The notes under the pieces: generated by a model
Told to the model about the DNA's origin: nothing
Seen by the model: only the letters and a program-made list of their open reading frames with translations
Database searches by the model: none
In this document: positions 45,296 through 57,523 of the stretch, one piece after another
Position numbering within the stretch: the first letter of the stretch is position 1
Layout of the letters: each line of letters begins with the position of its first letter
Program-made: the position numbers and the translations under genes
Assembly (NCBI GenBank): GCA_905182485.1
Contig: CAJJBO010000003.1
Coordinates: 183,579-247,578 of the forward strand
DNA from: an uncultured Luminiphilus sp.
GTDB lineage: Bacteria > Pseudomonadota > Gammaproteobacteria > Pseudomonadales > Halieaceae
Length of the DNA stretch: 64,000 bases
Direction of reading: 5' to 3'

Positions 45296-46233
45296 GAGAT
45301 TGAATAACATCGAGCAGCTGGCCTGCAATATCAAGTCCTGACTCAGCCTCTATTTCTCTGAGACAGGTTGGGCTGGTGACATTAATTTCAGTCAGGTAGT
45401 TGCCAATCACATCGAGCCCCACGAAAAAAAGACCCCGGGCCTTAAGAGCGGGACCCACTTGCTCTGCTATCCATCGATCATGATCTGATAGGGGTTGCAC
45501 TCGACCAGAACCGCCCGCTGCCAAATTGCCTCGGCTCTCTCCGGCAAGTGGGATTCGGGCAAGGGAGAAAGGGTACGGGTTCGCCATTGATGAGAAGGAT
45601 ACGTTTATCGCCGTCACTAATAGCCGGCAAATAGCGTTGTGCCATGATCGTTTGCACGCCTGAGCGTGTCAGTGTCTCTAAAATGACGCTGAGATTAGGA
45701 TCATCTTTGCGCGCCCGAAAAATAGCGCTGCCACCCATGCCATCTAGCGGCTTAAAAATGACATCTCCGTGTTCACCGTGAAACGCGCGAAGCTTAGCCA
45801 TATCTCGACTGACTAATAGAGGTGGGCAGCAATCAGGGAACTCGGTGGCAAACAGCTTTTCGTTGCAATCTCTCAGACTCTGGCAGCGATTGACGATCAG
45901 CGTGCCCCGCTGCTCCGCTCGCTCCAACAAATAAGTGGCGTAAATATATTCAAGATCAAACGGCGGGTCTTTTCGCATCAGGCAAATGTCGAGGTCGCCT
46001 AGCGATAGGTCTTGTGGCGCTTTCAGTGCATGCCACTGAGATGCGTCTCGATAGACGGTCAGTGATTGCGCGCGAGCCATTGGCTCCTCGCCGCTGAGGT
46101 AGAGGCCGTCAGGCTCAATATAAAATAACGACCAGCCGCGATCCTGCGCCGCCCAAAGCAGTCCTAAGGTGGTATCTTTTTTGTAGTTGATAGAGCTGAT
46201 GGGGTCCATGACGACGCCGAGGTTGAGACTCAT
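45270..46233 (-). CDS. gshB: Glutathione synthetase, frameshifted at AAA 45568-45570
   Basis: [42 protein letters not shown]...[13 protein letters not shown]; removing one T joins [25 protein letters not shown]. Confidence 0.95.
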
Positions 46234-46342
46234 TTCTGGATCCTTTTAGGCCGAGGGCTACTATCTTGCGATTCGCAGCGAATCCCCGCAAGCTTCCCGG
46301 GCAGCCGAAGCTGTGCATTTTTTGATTGAGGTTCGTTGCATT

Positions 46343-47605
46343 ATGGATGGTTTTTTTGTCGTCGTCGCCTGTATCAGTCTGCTGTGCGCGATCACAGCAG
46401 TGTTGAGGGTGCGGGCAATCGGCTGGGCAGTTTGGTTGTGGTTTTTTGTCGGATGGATAACGGGCGAGCTCGCCATTTGGTGTATCGGCCTCCAAGTGGT
46501 TTTTGTGGCCGCGTGGGTGCTGATTGCAGGGACCGACACCGCGGGCTTTAGTTGGGGCCTATCGCTTTTCCTCGCTACGTGGGTGTTGTTGGCAGTATTT
46601 TTACGAGACGCATTTGATGCGGGCGCCACCTTTAGCCGTTCATTGCGAATGACACTCGGCGTCGATTTTCTGGAGCAAATACCCCTTTCTCGGCGCGCTA
46701 AGATTACGACTCAGGTGCACAGCAAAGAGTGGCAGTGGCCGTTTCGGTTCAAGCGCCCCGGCGTGCGATACGTCCGGAGCCTCCCCTATACAGAATCGGG
46801 TAAGCGCGGCCTACTAGACGTGTATGTTCCAGTCGCCGCTGGTGAACGTCGCCCCGTACTGTTGCAGGTGCATGGTGGGGCGTGGATGGTGGGGCACAAA
46901 TCCGAGCAGGCGCAACCGCTTTTGCATCGCATGGTGGAATCGGGGTGGGTGGGGGTGTCGATCAATTATCGCCTGGCACCCCGGTCGGCTTTTCCGGCGC
47001 AAATGGTCGATGTTAAAAAAGCGATTACCTGGGTAAAGGACAATATTGCTGAGTATGGCGGCGACCCCAATTTTATTGTAGTGACAGGCGGCTCTGCTGG
47101 TGGCCATTTGTCGTTACTGGCAGGTTTAACGCCGAATCATGCGGACTGGCAGACCGGTTTTGAGCACTTTGATACGGCGATTCAAGGCGTGCTAGCGTTG
47201 TACCCCGTTGTGGATTTGACCAACCGTCACGGCATTCGACAGCAATCCAAGATGGATTCATTTATTGCTCAGCGCATTATCCAGCAGTCCCGTGAGGAGG
47301 CGCCGGCTATTTACGAGGATGGTTCGCCGATCTCTTGGATACATCGCCCGGGTGTTGTCGAGGCCGCCCCGCCGATGTTCATTGTCCAAGGTACGCACGA
47401 TTCACTGGTTTGGGTAGAAGAGGTTAGGCGATTTGTTGCGGAGCTCAGCCCCATTGCAGCGGCGCCTGTGGTGTATGCGGAATTGCCCCGAGCGCAGCAC
47501 GCGTTTGAAATTTTTCATTCGCCTCGAACCAGCCATTATCTCAACGCAGCAGGGTGCTGGCTCGAGTGGGTGTGGGCACGGCATCAAAGGGGTGAGCAGG
47601 AGTAA
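46343..47605 (+). CDS. Membrane-anchored alpha/beta-hydrolase (esterase/lipase)
   Basis: N-terminal TM segments; LLQVHGGAWMVGHKSEQAQPLLHRMVESGWVGVSINYRLAP; nucleophile elbow GGSAGG. Confidence 0.85.
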   Translation: MDGFFVVVACISLLCAITAVLRVRAIGWAVWLWFFVGWITGELAIWCIGLQVVFVAAWVLIAGTDTAGFSWGLSLFLATWVLLAVFLRDAFDAGATFSRSLRMTLGVDFLEQIPLSRRAKITTQVHSKEWQWPFRFKRPGVRYVRSLPYTESGKRGLLDVYVPVAAGERRPVLLQVHGGAWMVGHKSEQAQPLLHRMVESGWVGVSINYRLAPRSAFPAQMVDVKKAITWVKDNIAEYGGDPNFIVVTGGSAGGHLSLLAGLTPNHADWQTGFEHFDTAIQGVLALYPVVDLTNRHGIRQQSKMDSFIAQRIIQQSREEAPAIYEDGSPISWIHRPGVVEAAPPMFIVQGTHDSLVWVEEVRRFVAELSPIAAAPVVYAELPRAQHAFEIFHSPRTSHYLNAAGCWLEWVWARHQRGEQE

Positions 47606-47649
47606 TGTCGCAGGCTACGGTTGGCCGAGATGCTTGGCGCGCTGAGTGA

Positions 47650-48381
47650 TCATTGAGCCATGTCGCCCCATTGGGCGCCAATGACAGAGAGGGCAACCAC
47701 GGGTGCGGTCTCTGTTCTGAGAATGCGCGGCCCCAGCTGCCACGGCTGAAAGTGATGTCGCTCGGCCGTGGCCACCTCTTCATCGGTCAGGCCACCCTCA
47801 GGCCCGATGAGCAGTGCGACCGACTGTGGTTTGGCTGCAAGCAGTGGCGCACTGTGCACGTCACAATGCAGCACCAATTTAACGTCTGCCACCGTTTCCG
47901 ACACCCAGTTTGTCAGTGAGGTGGGCGCATTAACGTTAGGGATACGGACCCGTCCTGATTGTTCGCAGGCGCTGGTGACAATGTGTTGCCAGTGGGAGAG
48001 CCGCTTTGCTACTCGCTCTGGGGGGACGATGAAATCGACGCGAGTGCTATAAAGCGGCGAGATGCTAGTGACACCCAGTTCGGTTGCTTTCTGAATGGCC
48101 CAATCGAAGCGGTCACCCTTACTCAAGCACAGCCCTAGGTGAGACTGCAGAAGGGATTCGGTTTGCGGAGTGTTAACGGCGCCAAGCAATACCGATATCG
48201 ATTGTTTGGTAATGGCTTTGATGCTTGCCGAGGCTTGCTGCCCCTGCCCATCAAATAAGATGACATTGTCACCAACGCGAGCGCGGAGGACTTTGCCAAG
48301 GTATTGTGCTGCATGTTCGTTTAAAACCACTTCCGCTCCGGCGAGCAGCGGTTGGTCTGAAAAAATTCTAGGGGTTCGCAT
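47650..48381 (-). CDS. rsmE: 16S rRNA (uracil(1498)-N3)-methyltransferase
   Basis: EHAAQYLGKVLRARVGDNVILFDGQG..., LLIGPEGGLTDEEV, LGPRILRTETAP. Confidence 0.95.
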   Translation of the reverse strand: MRTPRIFSDQPLLAGAEVVLNEHAAQYLGKVLRARVGDNVILFDGQGQQASASIKAITKQSISVLLGAVNTPQTESLLQSHLGLCLSKGDRFDWAIQKATELGVTSISPLYSTRVDFIVPPERVAKRLSHWQHIVTSACEQSGRVRIPNVNAPTSLTNWVSETVADVKLVLHCDVHSAPLLAAKPQSVALLIGPEGGLTDEEVATAERHHFQPWQLGPRILRTETAPVVALSVIGAQWGDMAQ

Positions 48382-48426
48382 AAAAGACCCTGGTCATTTT
48401 TGCTGTATTAGCGAGAACGACAGCGT

Positions 48427-48461
48427 CTCACCAAGGCGAATCAATCCTGCGCCTTGGTGAG
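48427..48461. repeat. Perfect 12-bp inverted repeat (hairpin) downstream of ahcY
   Basis: CTCACCAAGGCG (48427-48438) - 11 nt - CGCCTTGGTGAG (48450-48461); no clear U-tract. Confidence 0.8.
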
Positions 48462-48474
48462 CTGGGCCCCTACC

Positions 48475-49866
48475 TTAATACTTATACGAGTCCCCTTTAA
48501 AGGGGCCACTGACGCCGACACCAATGTAGTCCGCCTGCTTTGTTGTCAGTTGCGTCATGACCCCGCCAAAGCCTTGTACCATCAATGCGGCGACTTGCTC
48601 ATCGAGGTGCTTTGGCAACACCTCTACTGCAATGGCATCTTGGCGTGCGTCTTCTGGTAGGTCGGCAAACTTCTTTTCATAGAGGTGAATTTGCGCTAAT
48701 ACCTGATTAGCGAAAGAGCCGTCCATGATGCGTGAGGGATGGCCCGTGGCATTGCCTAGGTTGACCAGTCTGCCTTCTGACAAGAGCAAAAGGTGGTCGT
48801 TACTGGCGCTGTCGCGGATGATCTTATGCACTTGGGGCTTGATCTCTTCCCACTGCCACTCTGCGCGCATGTAGGCGGTATCAATCTCATTGTCAAAGTG
48901 TCCAATATTGCACACCACTGCTGTTGATTTGAGAGCGCGCAGCATGGGCGCAGTGCAGACGTTGTAGTTGCCAGTGGCAGTGACCAACAAATCAGTGGCG
49001 CCGAGCAAATCGGCATTGACGCTGCCGTCTGTGCCGTCATCGACACCGCCGTTGAAGGGCGACACCACCTCAAAACCATCCATGCAGGCTTGCATGGCGC
49101 AAATGGGATCGCATTCAGTGACCCGCACAATCATCCCTTCTTGTCGAAGTGATTGAGCCGACCCTTTGCCGACGTCACCATAACCAATCACGAGGGCGCG
49201 CTTGCCTGCTAGTAAGTGATCAAGGCCACGTTTGATGGCATCGTATAAAGAATGACGACAGCCGTACTTATTATCATTTTTACTTTTAGTAACCGCGTCG
49301 TTGACATTCACTGCTGGCACTTTCAGTTCGCCATTGGCAAGCATTTCATAGAGACGGTGCACGCCTGTTGTGGTTTCTTCAGTGACACCATGAATGCGTG
49401 CCAACATTTCAGGATATTGCTCGTGCAGCATCCCAGTGAGGTCGCCACCATCATCGAGCACCATATTCGCATCCCACGGTTTACCGTCTGCAAGAATAGT
49501 TTGCTCGATACACCACTCATATTCCTCTTCCGTTTCGCCTTTCCAGGCAAAAACCGGAATTCCTGCAGCAGCGATAGCGGCGGCTGCATGATCTTGGGTA
49601 GAGAAAATATTGCAAGATGACCAGCGAACCTCTGCGCCGAGCGCGACCAGCGTCTCAATGAGCACGCCCGTCTGAATCGTCATGTGAATGCAGCCCAAGA
49701 TCTTAGCGCCGGCCAGTGGCTGAGCATCGCGATAATGCTCCCTCAGCGCTATCAACGCGGGCATCTCGTTCTCGGCAATTTCCAATTCACGTCGACCCCA
49801 GTCGGCCAAATGAATGTCCGCGACTTTATAATCAGCAAATACAGTTTGCTCAACAGCAGTGTTCAT
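48475..49866 (-). CDS. ahcY: S-adenosylhomocysteine hydrolase
   Basis: [34 protein letters not shown]...[20 protein letters not shown]; ends FKGDSYKY. Confidence 0.97.
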   Translation of the reverse strand: MNTAVEQTVFADYKVADIHLADWGRRELEIAENEMPALIALREHYRDAQPLAGAKILGCIHMTIQTGVLIETLVALGAEVRWSSCNIFSTQDHAAAAIAAAGIPVFAWKGETEEEYEWCIEQTILADGKPWDANMVLDDGGDLTGMLHEQYPEMLARIHGVTEETTTGVHRLYEMLANGELKVPAVNVNDAVTKSKNDNKYGCRHSLYDAIKRGLDHLLAGKRALVIGYGDVGKGSAQSLRQEGMIVRVTECDPICAMQACMDGFEVVSPFNGGVDDGTDGSVNADLLGATDLLVTATGNYNVCTAPMLRALKSTAVVCNIGHFDNEIDTAYMRAEWQWEEIKPQVHKIIRDSASNDHLLLLSEGRLVNLGNATGHPSRIMDGSFANQVLAQIHLYEKKFADLPEDARQDAIAVEVLPKHLDEQVAALMVQGFGGVMTQLTTKQADYIGVGVSGPFKGDSYKY

Positions 49867-49897
49867 AGCATCGTCTCTCTTTTGATCAATTGATTCA

Positions 49898-51059
49898 TTA
49901 TCGTCCTGAAGCCGCACGAAGTGCTTCTGCGTGGTCAGTGTGTTCCCAAGTAAAGGCATCCCCTGTGCGGCCAAAATGTCCGTAAGCGGCAGTAGTACGA
50001 TAGATGGGGCGTTTTAGATTGAGCATATTAATAAGGCCTTTGGGTCGGAGATCAAAGTGCTCGCGGATCAGCGACTCGATCGCGTCGTCAGCAATTGCCC
50101 CGGTACCAAAGGTGTTGACTGAGATAGAGGTGGGCTCTGCCACGCCAATGGCATAAGAAACCTGCACTTCACAACGACGAGCAAGCCCAGCCGCGACGAT
50201 ATTTTTCGCCACATAACGACCTGCATAAGCGGCGGAGCGATCCACCTTAGAGGGGTCCTTACCCGAGAACGCACCGCCACCATGCCGAGCCATGCCCCCA
50301 TAAGTGTCGACAATGATCTTTCTTCCGGTTAGCCCGCAGTCTCCCTGTGGGCCGCCGATCACAAAATTACCGGTTGGGTTGATGTGAAACAGGGTATCGC
50401 TGTGTAGCCACTCTGCCGGCAAGGTCGATTCAATAATCTCCCTGCGAACTGCTTCGCGAAGATCGGCCTGTGAGATGTCAGGGTCATGCTGCGTCGAGAG
50501 GACCACGGCCTCTACGCGTTCGGGTTTGCCATCAGCTGAATATCGCATCGTAATTTGGCTCTTTGCGTCGGGGCGCAGCCAAGGTAGGGCCCCTGATTTA
50601 CGAAGTTCAGCTTGTTTCTCAACCAGTCGATGCGCGTAGTGGATCGGCGCCGGCATTAACACCTCAGTCTCGTCCGAGGCAAACCCGAACATGAGTCCTT
50701 GGTCGCCGGCGCCTTGGCTGGCTTCATCTGCCTCATGGGTGCCTAGGGCAATATCCGCCGACTGCTGTCCAATGGCATTGATCACTGCGCAGGAGCGCCG
50801 TCGAAGCCGACGTCCGAGCTATCATATCCAATGCCCAGTATGGTCTGACGAATGGTCTCTTCCAGGTCCATAGTGGCCGAAGTGGTGACCTCGCCCGCCA
50901 CGATACACATACCCGTCTTGACCATGGTCTCTACCGCGACGCGTGCATCTTTATCTCGCTTAAGAAGATAATCTAAATGGCATCCGAAATTTGATCGGCC
51001 ATTTTATCTGGGTGTCCCTCGGAGACTGACTCAGACGTAAAGAGAGAGTACTCACTCAT
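49898..51059 (-). CDS. metK: S-adenosylmethionine synthetase, two apparent frameshifts (about 50791-50796 and 50975-50977)
   Basis: [28 protein letters not shown] + [61 protein letters not shown] + [18 protein letters not shown]... Confidence 0.96.
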
Positions 51060-51082
51060 AATGTGTGTTCCTAACGTTGGGT

Positions 51083-52073
51083 TTAGTGACGGATAAAATG
51101 TTGGATCTGTATTTGAAAGCCGTTTCTTTGACCGAAGAAGAGCTCTGCGTTGCGCTCCAGGCCGGCCGCGGCCGCCCAGATGTGGAGTGCGTTTGGATCG
51201 AGTCCTAACCATAAATCGCCGCAGTGCTCGCGTGCCCATGCCTGATCGTGTGGGCAGAGTTCGCTCACAACGAGATGCCCACTTGGTGCCAACAATCGCG
51301 CCACCTCTAAAATAAGTCTCTCGGGATCAGGCACGTGGTGAAGCACCATGTTGACGACTGCCGCCGAGAAAGCGCCTGCATGATCCGTCAGCGAGGCGGG
51401 TTCACCAAAACAAAATTGAACATTGCCTAACGCGCTAGCGTGTTTTTTTTGCGGTGCCGAGCATTTCTTGAGCATTATCGAGCGCGACAATAGCGGCTCC
51501 TCGTTTTGACAGCGCGGGCAGCAAACGCCCGTCACCGGGGCCGACTTCAAGGATTTTGTTGCCGCTAAAGTCTCCCGCTCTGTCGAGTAAGTGAAGCGTT
51601 GCGCGGCTATAGTCCTCCCAAGATGCGATGGATTCCTGATGACGTTTAAACTGTTCGCCATGCTCACGAAAAAAAGTTGCCGAGTGCGCCTCACGTTGAC
51701 GTTGCACTCTTTGCAGTCCCAGCACCACGTCATGCCCGAGGGGTTCTTGATCGATATCGTCGAACATGGTTTGCCGCAAACTTTCGTGCGGACCTTCGGG
51801 CAGTTGCCGACGGTAGAAAGTAGCAGTCCCCTCAGGTCGCCGGCTTAATAGGTTAGCTTCCGCCAGGATTTTAAGGTGGTGGCTCAAGGCACTTTGGCGC
51901 ATCGAAAACAGATCGCACAGCTCCGAAACGCTGAACGATTCGGCTTTTAGCACCCTCAAAATACCCATTCTTAATGGGTGTCCAGCAGCACTGAACAGCG
52001 CGTGAAGCGGTTCTTGTGAGCGTGGGGTCCGACTGGGAGGATTGATCGGAACGATGGTTGAAGCGGCGTTCAT
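51083..52073 (-). CDS. sahR: ArsR-family regulator fused to a SAM-methyltransferase domain, SahR-like; frameshift in the T8 run at 51443-51450
   Basis: wHTH ([57 protein letters not shown]) + MTase ([32 protein letters not shown]); adjacent to metK-ahcY. Confidence 0.78.
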
Positions 52074-52109
52074 GGGCTAAGGCTACCACTGCGCTACCCA
52101 TTTATCTAA

Positions 52110-52125
52110 ATATTTTGATGAATAT
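52110..52125. promoter_or_regulatory. Putative ArsR/SahR operator in the sahR-rpiA divergent region
   Basis: ATATT-TTGATG-AATAT interrupted palindrome in an AT-rich patch (52101-52126), about 37 bp upstream of the sahR ATG. Confidence 0.4.
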
Positions 52126-52210
52126 AGACTTGGCGGTCTGGATCCCTGCTGGGCGCTCCCGGGGCTATACTCGTTTACCAGTCATTACCAAGCCGCTATT
52201 GGGAGCACGT

Positions 52211-52894
52211 GTGGATCAACAAGCGTTAAAGGAACAAGTGGCCGAGGCCGCACTGGAGCGCGTTGCAGCGCGTCATAACGACCGACTGCTATTGGGCATC
52301 GGTACTGGCACTACTGCTGAGTGTTTTATTCGCACCCTGCCGGCTATCCGCTCGCGCATCGAGGCAACCGTTGCCAGCTCAGAACGCTCGGCTGCCTTGC
52401 TAGAAGAGCTCGGTCTGCCCGTGATGGATCTCAACAGTGTCGGACCGCTAGATGTCTATGTCGACGGCGCAGACGAGGCCAATGAGCAGTTGGTGCTGAT
52501 CAAAGGGGGTGGCGCGGCATTAACGCGAGAAAAGATTGTCGCCGCCGCGTCGGAGGAGTTTATTTGTATCGCAGACGCGAGCAAGCTGGTTCACGTGTTG
52601 GGGGACTTTCCCTTACCCGTTGAGGTGATTCCTATGGCGAGGAGTCATGTTGCCCGTGCATTGGCGCGGTTGGGTGGGCAACCTGTGTGGCGTGAACAGA
52701 CGATTACCGATAATGGCAATTTGATTTTAGATGTTCATGGTTTGCATATTAGCAATCCTCTAGAGATAGAAACTCGCATTAATCAGATGGCCGGTGTCGT
52801 ATGTAATGGGCTATTTGCCAATCGGCCAGCTGATGTATTGCTGTTAGGCACGCCAGCTGGGGTAGAAGTAGTGTGCGGTTCGACGTTGTCGTGA
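52211..52894 (+). CDS. rpiA: Ribose-5-phosphate isomerase A
   Basis: [15 protein letters not shown]..., [31 protein letters not shown]; start GTG. Confidence 0.95.
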   Translation: MDQQALKEQVAEAALERVAARHNDRLLLGIGTGTTAECFIRTLPAIRSRIEATVASSERSAALLEELGLPVMDLNSVGPLDVYVDGADEANEQLVLIKGGGAALTREKIVAAASEEFICIADASKLVHVLGDFPLPVEVIPMARSHVARALARLGGQPVWREQTITDNGNLILDVHGLHISNPLEIETRINQMAGVVCNGLFANRPADVLLLGTPAGVEVVCGSTLS

Positions 52895-53297
52895 GATAGT
52901 CCGTAGTCGCTACGGATGCCCTTCACGACAGGCCTCAGTATCAGATCATGAAGTGAAAAGGCACTCGGAGGCGTTGATGCGCTAAGCGAAGCGAAAACCG
53001 ATGACGTGCGCAGCTTTGATTCTACTCACTTTAATGGGCCTCTCGTAGACAATAAGGGTCAATTTATTTTGGTATCCCCCCTTTCGCGATACCTGATCCG
53101 TTGGAGCCATGAGCGGAAGTCACGCCTGAAGAGGGCTTACTCATCCTGTTTCCCTCTTATTGATTTCATGGGACTCGGGTTGCAGCGCCCGGATATCGGC
53201 GAGAGACACTGGCGTTTGATGCGAGTTGATTAGCGATATTTGCCCATCAGGCCGGCATCGCGGACAATACGGCTCGCCCTGTGATCCCGGAGTTTTC

Positions 53298-55299
53298 ATG
53301 CCCGCTCAAATAGAATTGGCCAACGCTATCCGTGCCCTAGCAATGGATGCCGTACAGGCCGCCAACAGCGGTCACCCTGGTGCTCCGATGGGTATGGCAG
53401 ATATTGCCGAGGTGCTGTGGAATAAAGTATTGCGCCATAACCCGGCTAACCCACAATGGCCAAATAGAGACCGCTTTGTTTTATCAAATGGCCATGGATC
53501 GATGTTGATCTATTCGCTGCTCCATTTGACCGGTTACGACCTGACAACTGACGACTTAAAAAACTTTCGACAGTTACACAGTAAAACGCCAGGACACCCA
53601 GAGTATGGGTATACCCCCGGTGTCGAAACCACAACGGGTCCGCTTGGTCAGGGGCTGGCAAATGCTGTCGGCATGGCGATTGCTGAAAAAACGTTGGCGG
53701 CACAATTTAACCGAGAGGGGCACGGTGTGGTGGATCATCACACATGGGCTTTCCTGGGTGATGGCTGCCTGATGGAAGGGATATCTCACGAGGCATGCTC
53801 ATTGGCGGGAACGTTGGGCCTTGGCAAGCTGATTGCTGTTTATGACGACAACGGTATTTCAATTGACGGTGAGGTTGAGGGTTGGTTTACCGATGATACG
53901 CCGCAGCGTTTCGCGGCCTATGGCTGGCATGTGATTCCGGTTGTAGATGGCCACGATCCTGATGCGATCGAAGCGGCGTTCATTGCAGCAAAGGCGGAGC
54001 ATGATCGACCTTCGCTGATTTGTTGCCAAACCGTTATTGGCAAAGGCAGCCCAAATAAGGAGGGCACCGAGGGCTGTCACGGGGCGCCACTGGGCGACAA
54101 GGAAATTGCGCTCACACGCGAGGCGCTCGGCTGGCAGCACGCGCCTTTTGAGATTCCTGATGTGATTCGCGAAGCGTGGGATGGGAGAGCAAAGGGCGCA
54201 TCGTTAGAGTCAGAATGGGGTGCGCAATTTGATGCATACCGGGCAGCTCATTCGGATTTAGCGGATGAGCTTCTGCGGCGTTTGGCAGGCGCATTACCGC
54301 GTGATTTTCCCGCAGCAAGTGGACGCGTATATCGATGAGTGCGTTGTTGCAGGTGCTGATATTGCCTCGCGCAAGGCGTCTCAGCAGGCTTTAAATGCAC
54401 TGGGGCCCTATTTGCCTGAACTATTGGGTGGCTCAGCAGATCTTGCAGGGTCGAACTTGACGCTGTGGTCGGGTGCATCAGGTATCTCGGCTGAGGACGC
54501 CAGCGGCAATTATGTGTATTACGGTGTGCGAGAATTTGCGATGGCCGCCATTATGAATGGCGTTGCTTTGCATGGAGGCTTTATTCCTTACGGCGCGACC
54601 TTCCTGATTTTCATGGAGTATGCGCGTAACGCCATTCGTATGTCCGCGTTAATGGGCAAGCGTGTCATTTATGTTTTCACGCATGACTCAATTGGCCTTG
54701 GCGAGGATGGCCCCACTCACCAACCGGTAGAGCAGTTAACGGCGCTGCGGGCGACGCCTAATCTGCATACCTGGCGTCCCTGTGACGCGGCTGAATCGGC
54801 GATTGCGTGGAAGCAATCATTGATGCGGGAGTCGGGCCCTAGCGCATTGGTGTTTTCTCGTCAGACATTGCCTGCTCAGGTTAAAACGGCAGAACAGGTC
54901 GCCGGCGCGCACCGCGGCGGTTACACACTGGTGGCCGAGCAAGGCCCATTAGACGCTGTGCTCATCGCGACCGGTTCAGAGGTGGGGTTAGCGGTTACGG
55001 CGGCCGAGCAGCTGACGGCTGCCGGGAGGGGTGTGAGGGTCGTATCCATGCCTTGTACGGCACTGTTCGATGCTCAGGAAGCGGGGTACCGAGAAATGGT
55101 TCTACCCAGTGAGGTGCTCGCGAGAGTAGCCGTCGAGGCTGGCCATACTGATGCTTGGTATAAGTACGTGGGACTGGATGGCCGTGTTGTGGGCATGTCC
55201 ACTTACGGTGAATCCGCTCCCGCTCCGGCGCTTTATCAGCACTTTGGCCTGACAGTAGACAACGTGGTTGCTGCCGTCGAGGAAGTGATCCTCGATTGA
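53298..55299 (+). CDS. tkt: Transketolase, frameshifted at CCC 54309-54311
   Basis: [42 protein letters not shown]... and [33 protein letters not shown]...; removing one C joins the frames. Confidence 0.96.
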
Positions 55300-55301
55300 C
55301 A

Positions 55302-56351
55302 ATGCGTTTTGCTATTAACGGCTTTGGTCGAGTGGGTCGGACACTGTTAAGAGTGTACGCGTCCCGTGAGGACGCCCGAGCGAAGCTCACTCTAGCTGCC
55401 ATCAACGAAATTGCTGATGCCGATACGGTGGTGCATCTCGCGCGCTATGACTCCAATTATGGACGGTATCCGGGAGAGATCGCGCGATCGGCATCGTCTC
55501 TTGTCATTGATCAATTATCGGTGCCACTAAGTCATGTTGCCGACGTCGCCATGCTGCCTTGGCGGCAACACCAGATTGATCTGGTGTTGGAGTGCACGGG
55601 CGCCTTCACCGACCGCATTACCGCAGAGCAACACCTGCAGGCCGGCGCTTCACGCGTCCTGTTTTCACAGCCAGCGGAATCAGATGTCGATGAGACCATC
55701 GTTTATGGCGTGAATAGTGATGCGCTGTCAGCAGACATGACGGTCGTATCGGCTGCTTCTTGTACGACGAATGCGGTCGTTCCTGTCTTGGCAACGCTCA
55801 ATCGCGCGGTAGGTATTGAAGCCGCGACCATTACGACTATTCATTCTCTGATGAATGACCAGCCGGTGCTGGATGCCTACCACCATACAGATTTGCGCAA
55901 AACGCGCGCTGCATCGCAATCCATCATTCCTGTTGATACGGGGCTGGCAGTGGGTATCGAGCGCATATTGCCATACTTGTCGGGCAAGTTATCTGCGCAC
56001 GCGCTCAGAGTCCCTACTACCAAGGTATCGGCGATTGAGCTGACGGTGGCGACGGATCGTGTTTGCACGAGTGAGGATGTTAATACGGCGCTTCGCACCG
56101 CGGCAGAGGGCGCATTAGCGGGGGTGCTGGATTACTCTCTTGAGCCTTTAGCCTCTTGCGATTTTGTGGGTGAGGCCGCCTCGGCGATTGTCGATGCCAA
56201 ACAAACACAAGTTGCCGCGGGACGGCTGGTCAAAATCTTGATTTGGTTTGACAATGAGTGGGCGTATGCCAGCCGTATGATTGATGTGGCGCTGGCATGG
56301 CAAGCAAAGATCGAGGCATCACACAGTGCCGTGCGAGGAAATGCACGATGA
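55302..56351 (+). CDS. epd: Erythrose-4-phosphate / glyceraldehyde-3-phosphate dehydrogenase family, Epd-type
   Basis: [24 protein letters not shown]..., [34 protein letters not shown]; tkt-epd-pgk-fba order. Confidence 0.88.
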   Translation: MRFAINGFGRVGRTLLRVYASREDARAKLTLAAINEIADADTVVHLARYDSNYGRYPGEIARSASSLVIDQLSVPLSHVADVAMLPWRQHQIDLVLECTGAFTDRITAEQHLQAGASRVLFSQPAESDVDETIVYGVNSDALSADMTVVSAASCTTNAVVPVLATLNRAVGIEAATITTIHSLMNDQPVLDAYHHTDLRKTRAASQSIIPVDTGLAVGIERILPYLSGKLSAHALRVPTTKVSAIELTVATDRVCTSEDVNTALRTAAEGALAGVLDYSLEPLASCDFVGEAASAIVDAKQTQVAAGRLVKILIWFDNEWAYASRMIDVALAWQAKIEASHSAVRGNAR

Positions 56352-57502
56352 AACTGATGACGGACCTGGCGCTTGCAGGGCAGCGCGTGCTGATTCGAGA
56401 GGATCTTAATGTCCCACTTCGCGATGGCGTGATTACCAATGATGCCCGATTGGGAGCCGCTGTTCCCTCCATCTTAGCGGCGTTAGAGCAAGGTGCGGCG
56501 GTGATATTGATGTCACATTTAGGCCGGCCCCTTGAGGGAGAGTGGCGCGAGGAAGCCTCTTTGGCGCCCATCGCAACGCGCTTGGCAGAGCTGCTGGGTC
56601 GTGACGTTTTGCTGGCTAAAGACTGGCGTCAGGTAGCCCCCTTACCGGGTGATGTCGTGCTGTTGGAGAACGTGCGGTTTAACCCTGGAGAAGCGGCAAA
56701 CGAGGATAGTTTGGCGGCCGCTTATGCCGCTTTGTGCGATATTTTTGTAATGGATGCGTTTGGAACGGCACATCGTGCGCAAGCCTCTACCCATGGGGTA
56801 GCGAGGCACGCGCCAGTGGCCTGTGCCGGTCCACTGCTCCACGCTGAGTTGACCGCATTAGAGCGCGCATTAACCAGCGCGCAACAACCGATGATCGCCG
56901 TGGTGGGAGGGTCCAAGGTCTCTACCAAGCTGGCCGTTTTAGGGGAGCTGGCAGCGCGCTGCGACAGTTTGATTGTGGGTGGCGGCATTGCGAATACGTT
57001 CTTGGCTGCTGCCGGTTATCCCGTTGGCCAATCGTTATGCGAATGGGATCTCTTAGATATCGCCCGCGAATTGATGGACAGGGTGGATATCCCATTACCG
57101 ATAGACGTCATCGTCGCCCCAGGTATTGATGCGCCTCAACATGCTGAGATTAAGCTGGCAGCTAATGTGACGGCTGACGACATGATCCTCGATGTGGGAC
57201 CGAGTACGGCGGCTGAGATCGCAAGCCGGATTCACAGTGCGGCGACAGTGTTGTGGAATGGCCCGCTGGGTGTTTTTGAACAAGAGGCCTTTGCGGCAGG
57301 CACTCGTGTGCTGGCTGGTGCGATTGCAGAGAGCGCGAGCTTTTCGTTGGCTGGCGGCGGCGACACGTTAGCCGCGATCGATCAATTTGGTGTCGCGGAT
57401 AACATATCGTATATCTCGACAGGTGGCGGCGCGTTTTTAGAATATGTCGAAGGCAAAATGCTGCCCGCAGTGGCAGTGCTAATCGAACGCGCGCAAGACT
57501 AA
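56348..57502 (+). CDS. pgk: Phosphoglycerate kinase
   Basis: [32 protein letters not shown]..., SHLGRP; ATGA overlap with epd. Confidence 0.97.
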   Translation: MKLMTDLALAGQRVLIREDLNVPLRDGVITNDARLGAAVPSILAALEQGAAVILMSHLGRPLEGEWREEASLAPIATRLAELLGRDVLLAKDWRQVAPLPGDVVLLENVRFNPGEAANEDSLAAAYAALCDIFVMDAFGTAHRAQASTHGVARHAPVACAGPLLHAELTALERALTSAQQPMIAVVGGSKVSTKLAVLGELAARCDSLIVGGGIANTFLAAAGYPVGQSLCEWDLLDIARELMDRVDIPLPIDVIVAPGIDAPQHAEIKLAANVTADDMILDVGPSTAAEIASRIHSAATVLWNGPLGVFEQEAFAAGTRVLAGAIAESASFSLAGGGDTLAAIDQFGVADNISYISTGGGAFLEYVEGKMLPAVAVLIERAQD

Positions 57503-57523
57503 AAGACAAATAGGAGAACAGAA

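Noticed and set aside
53006-53233. 75-aa ORF upstream of tkt
   Set aside because: No convincing ribosome-binding site or protein-like features; more likely non-coding leader.
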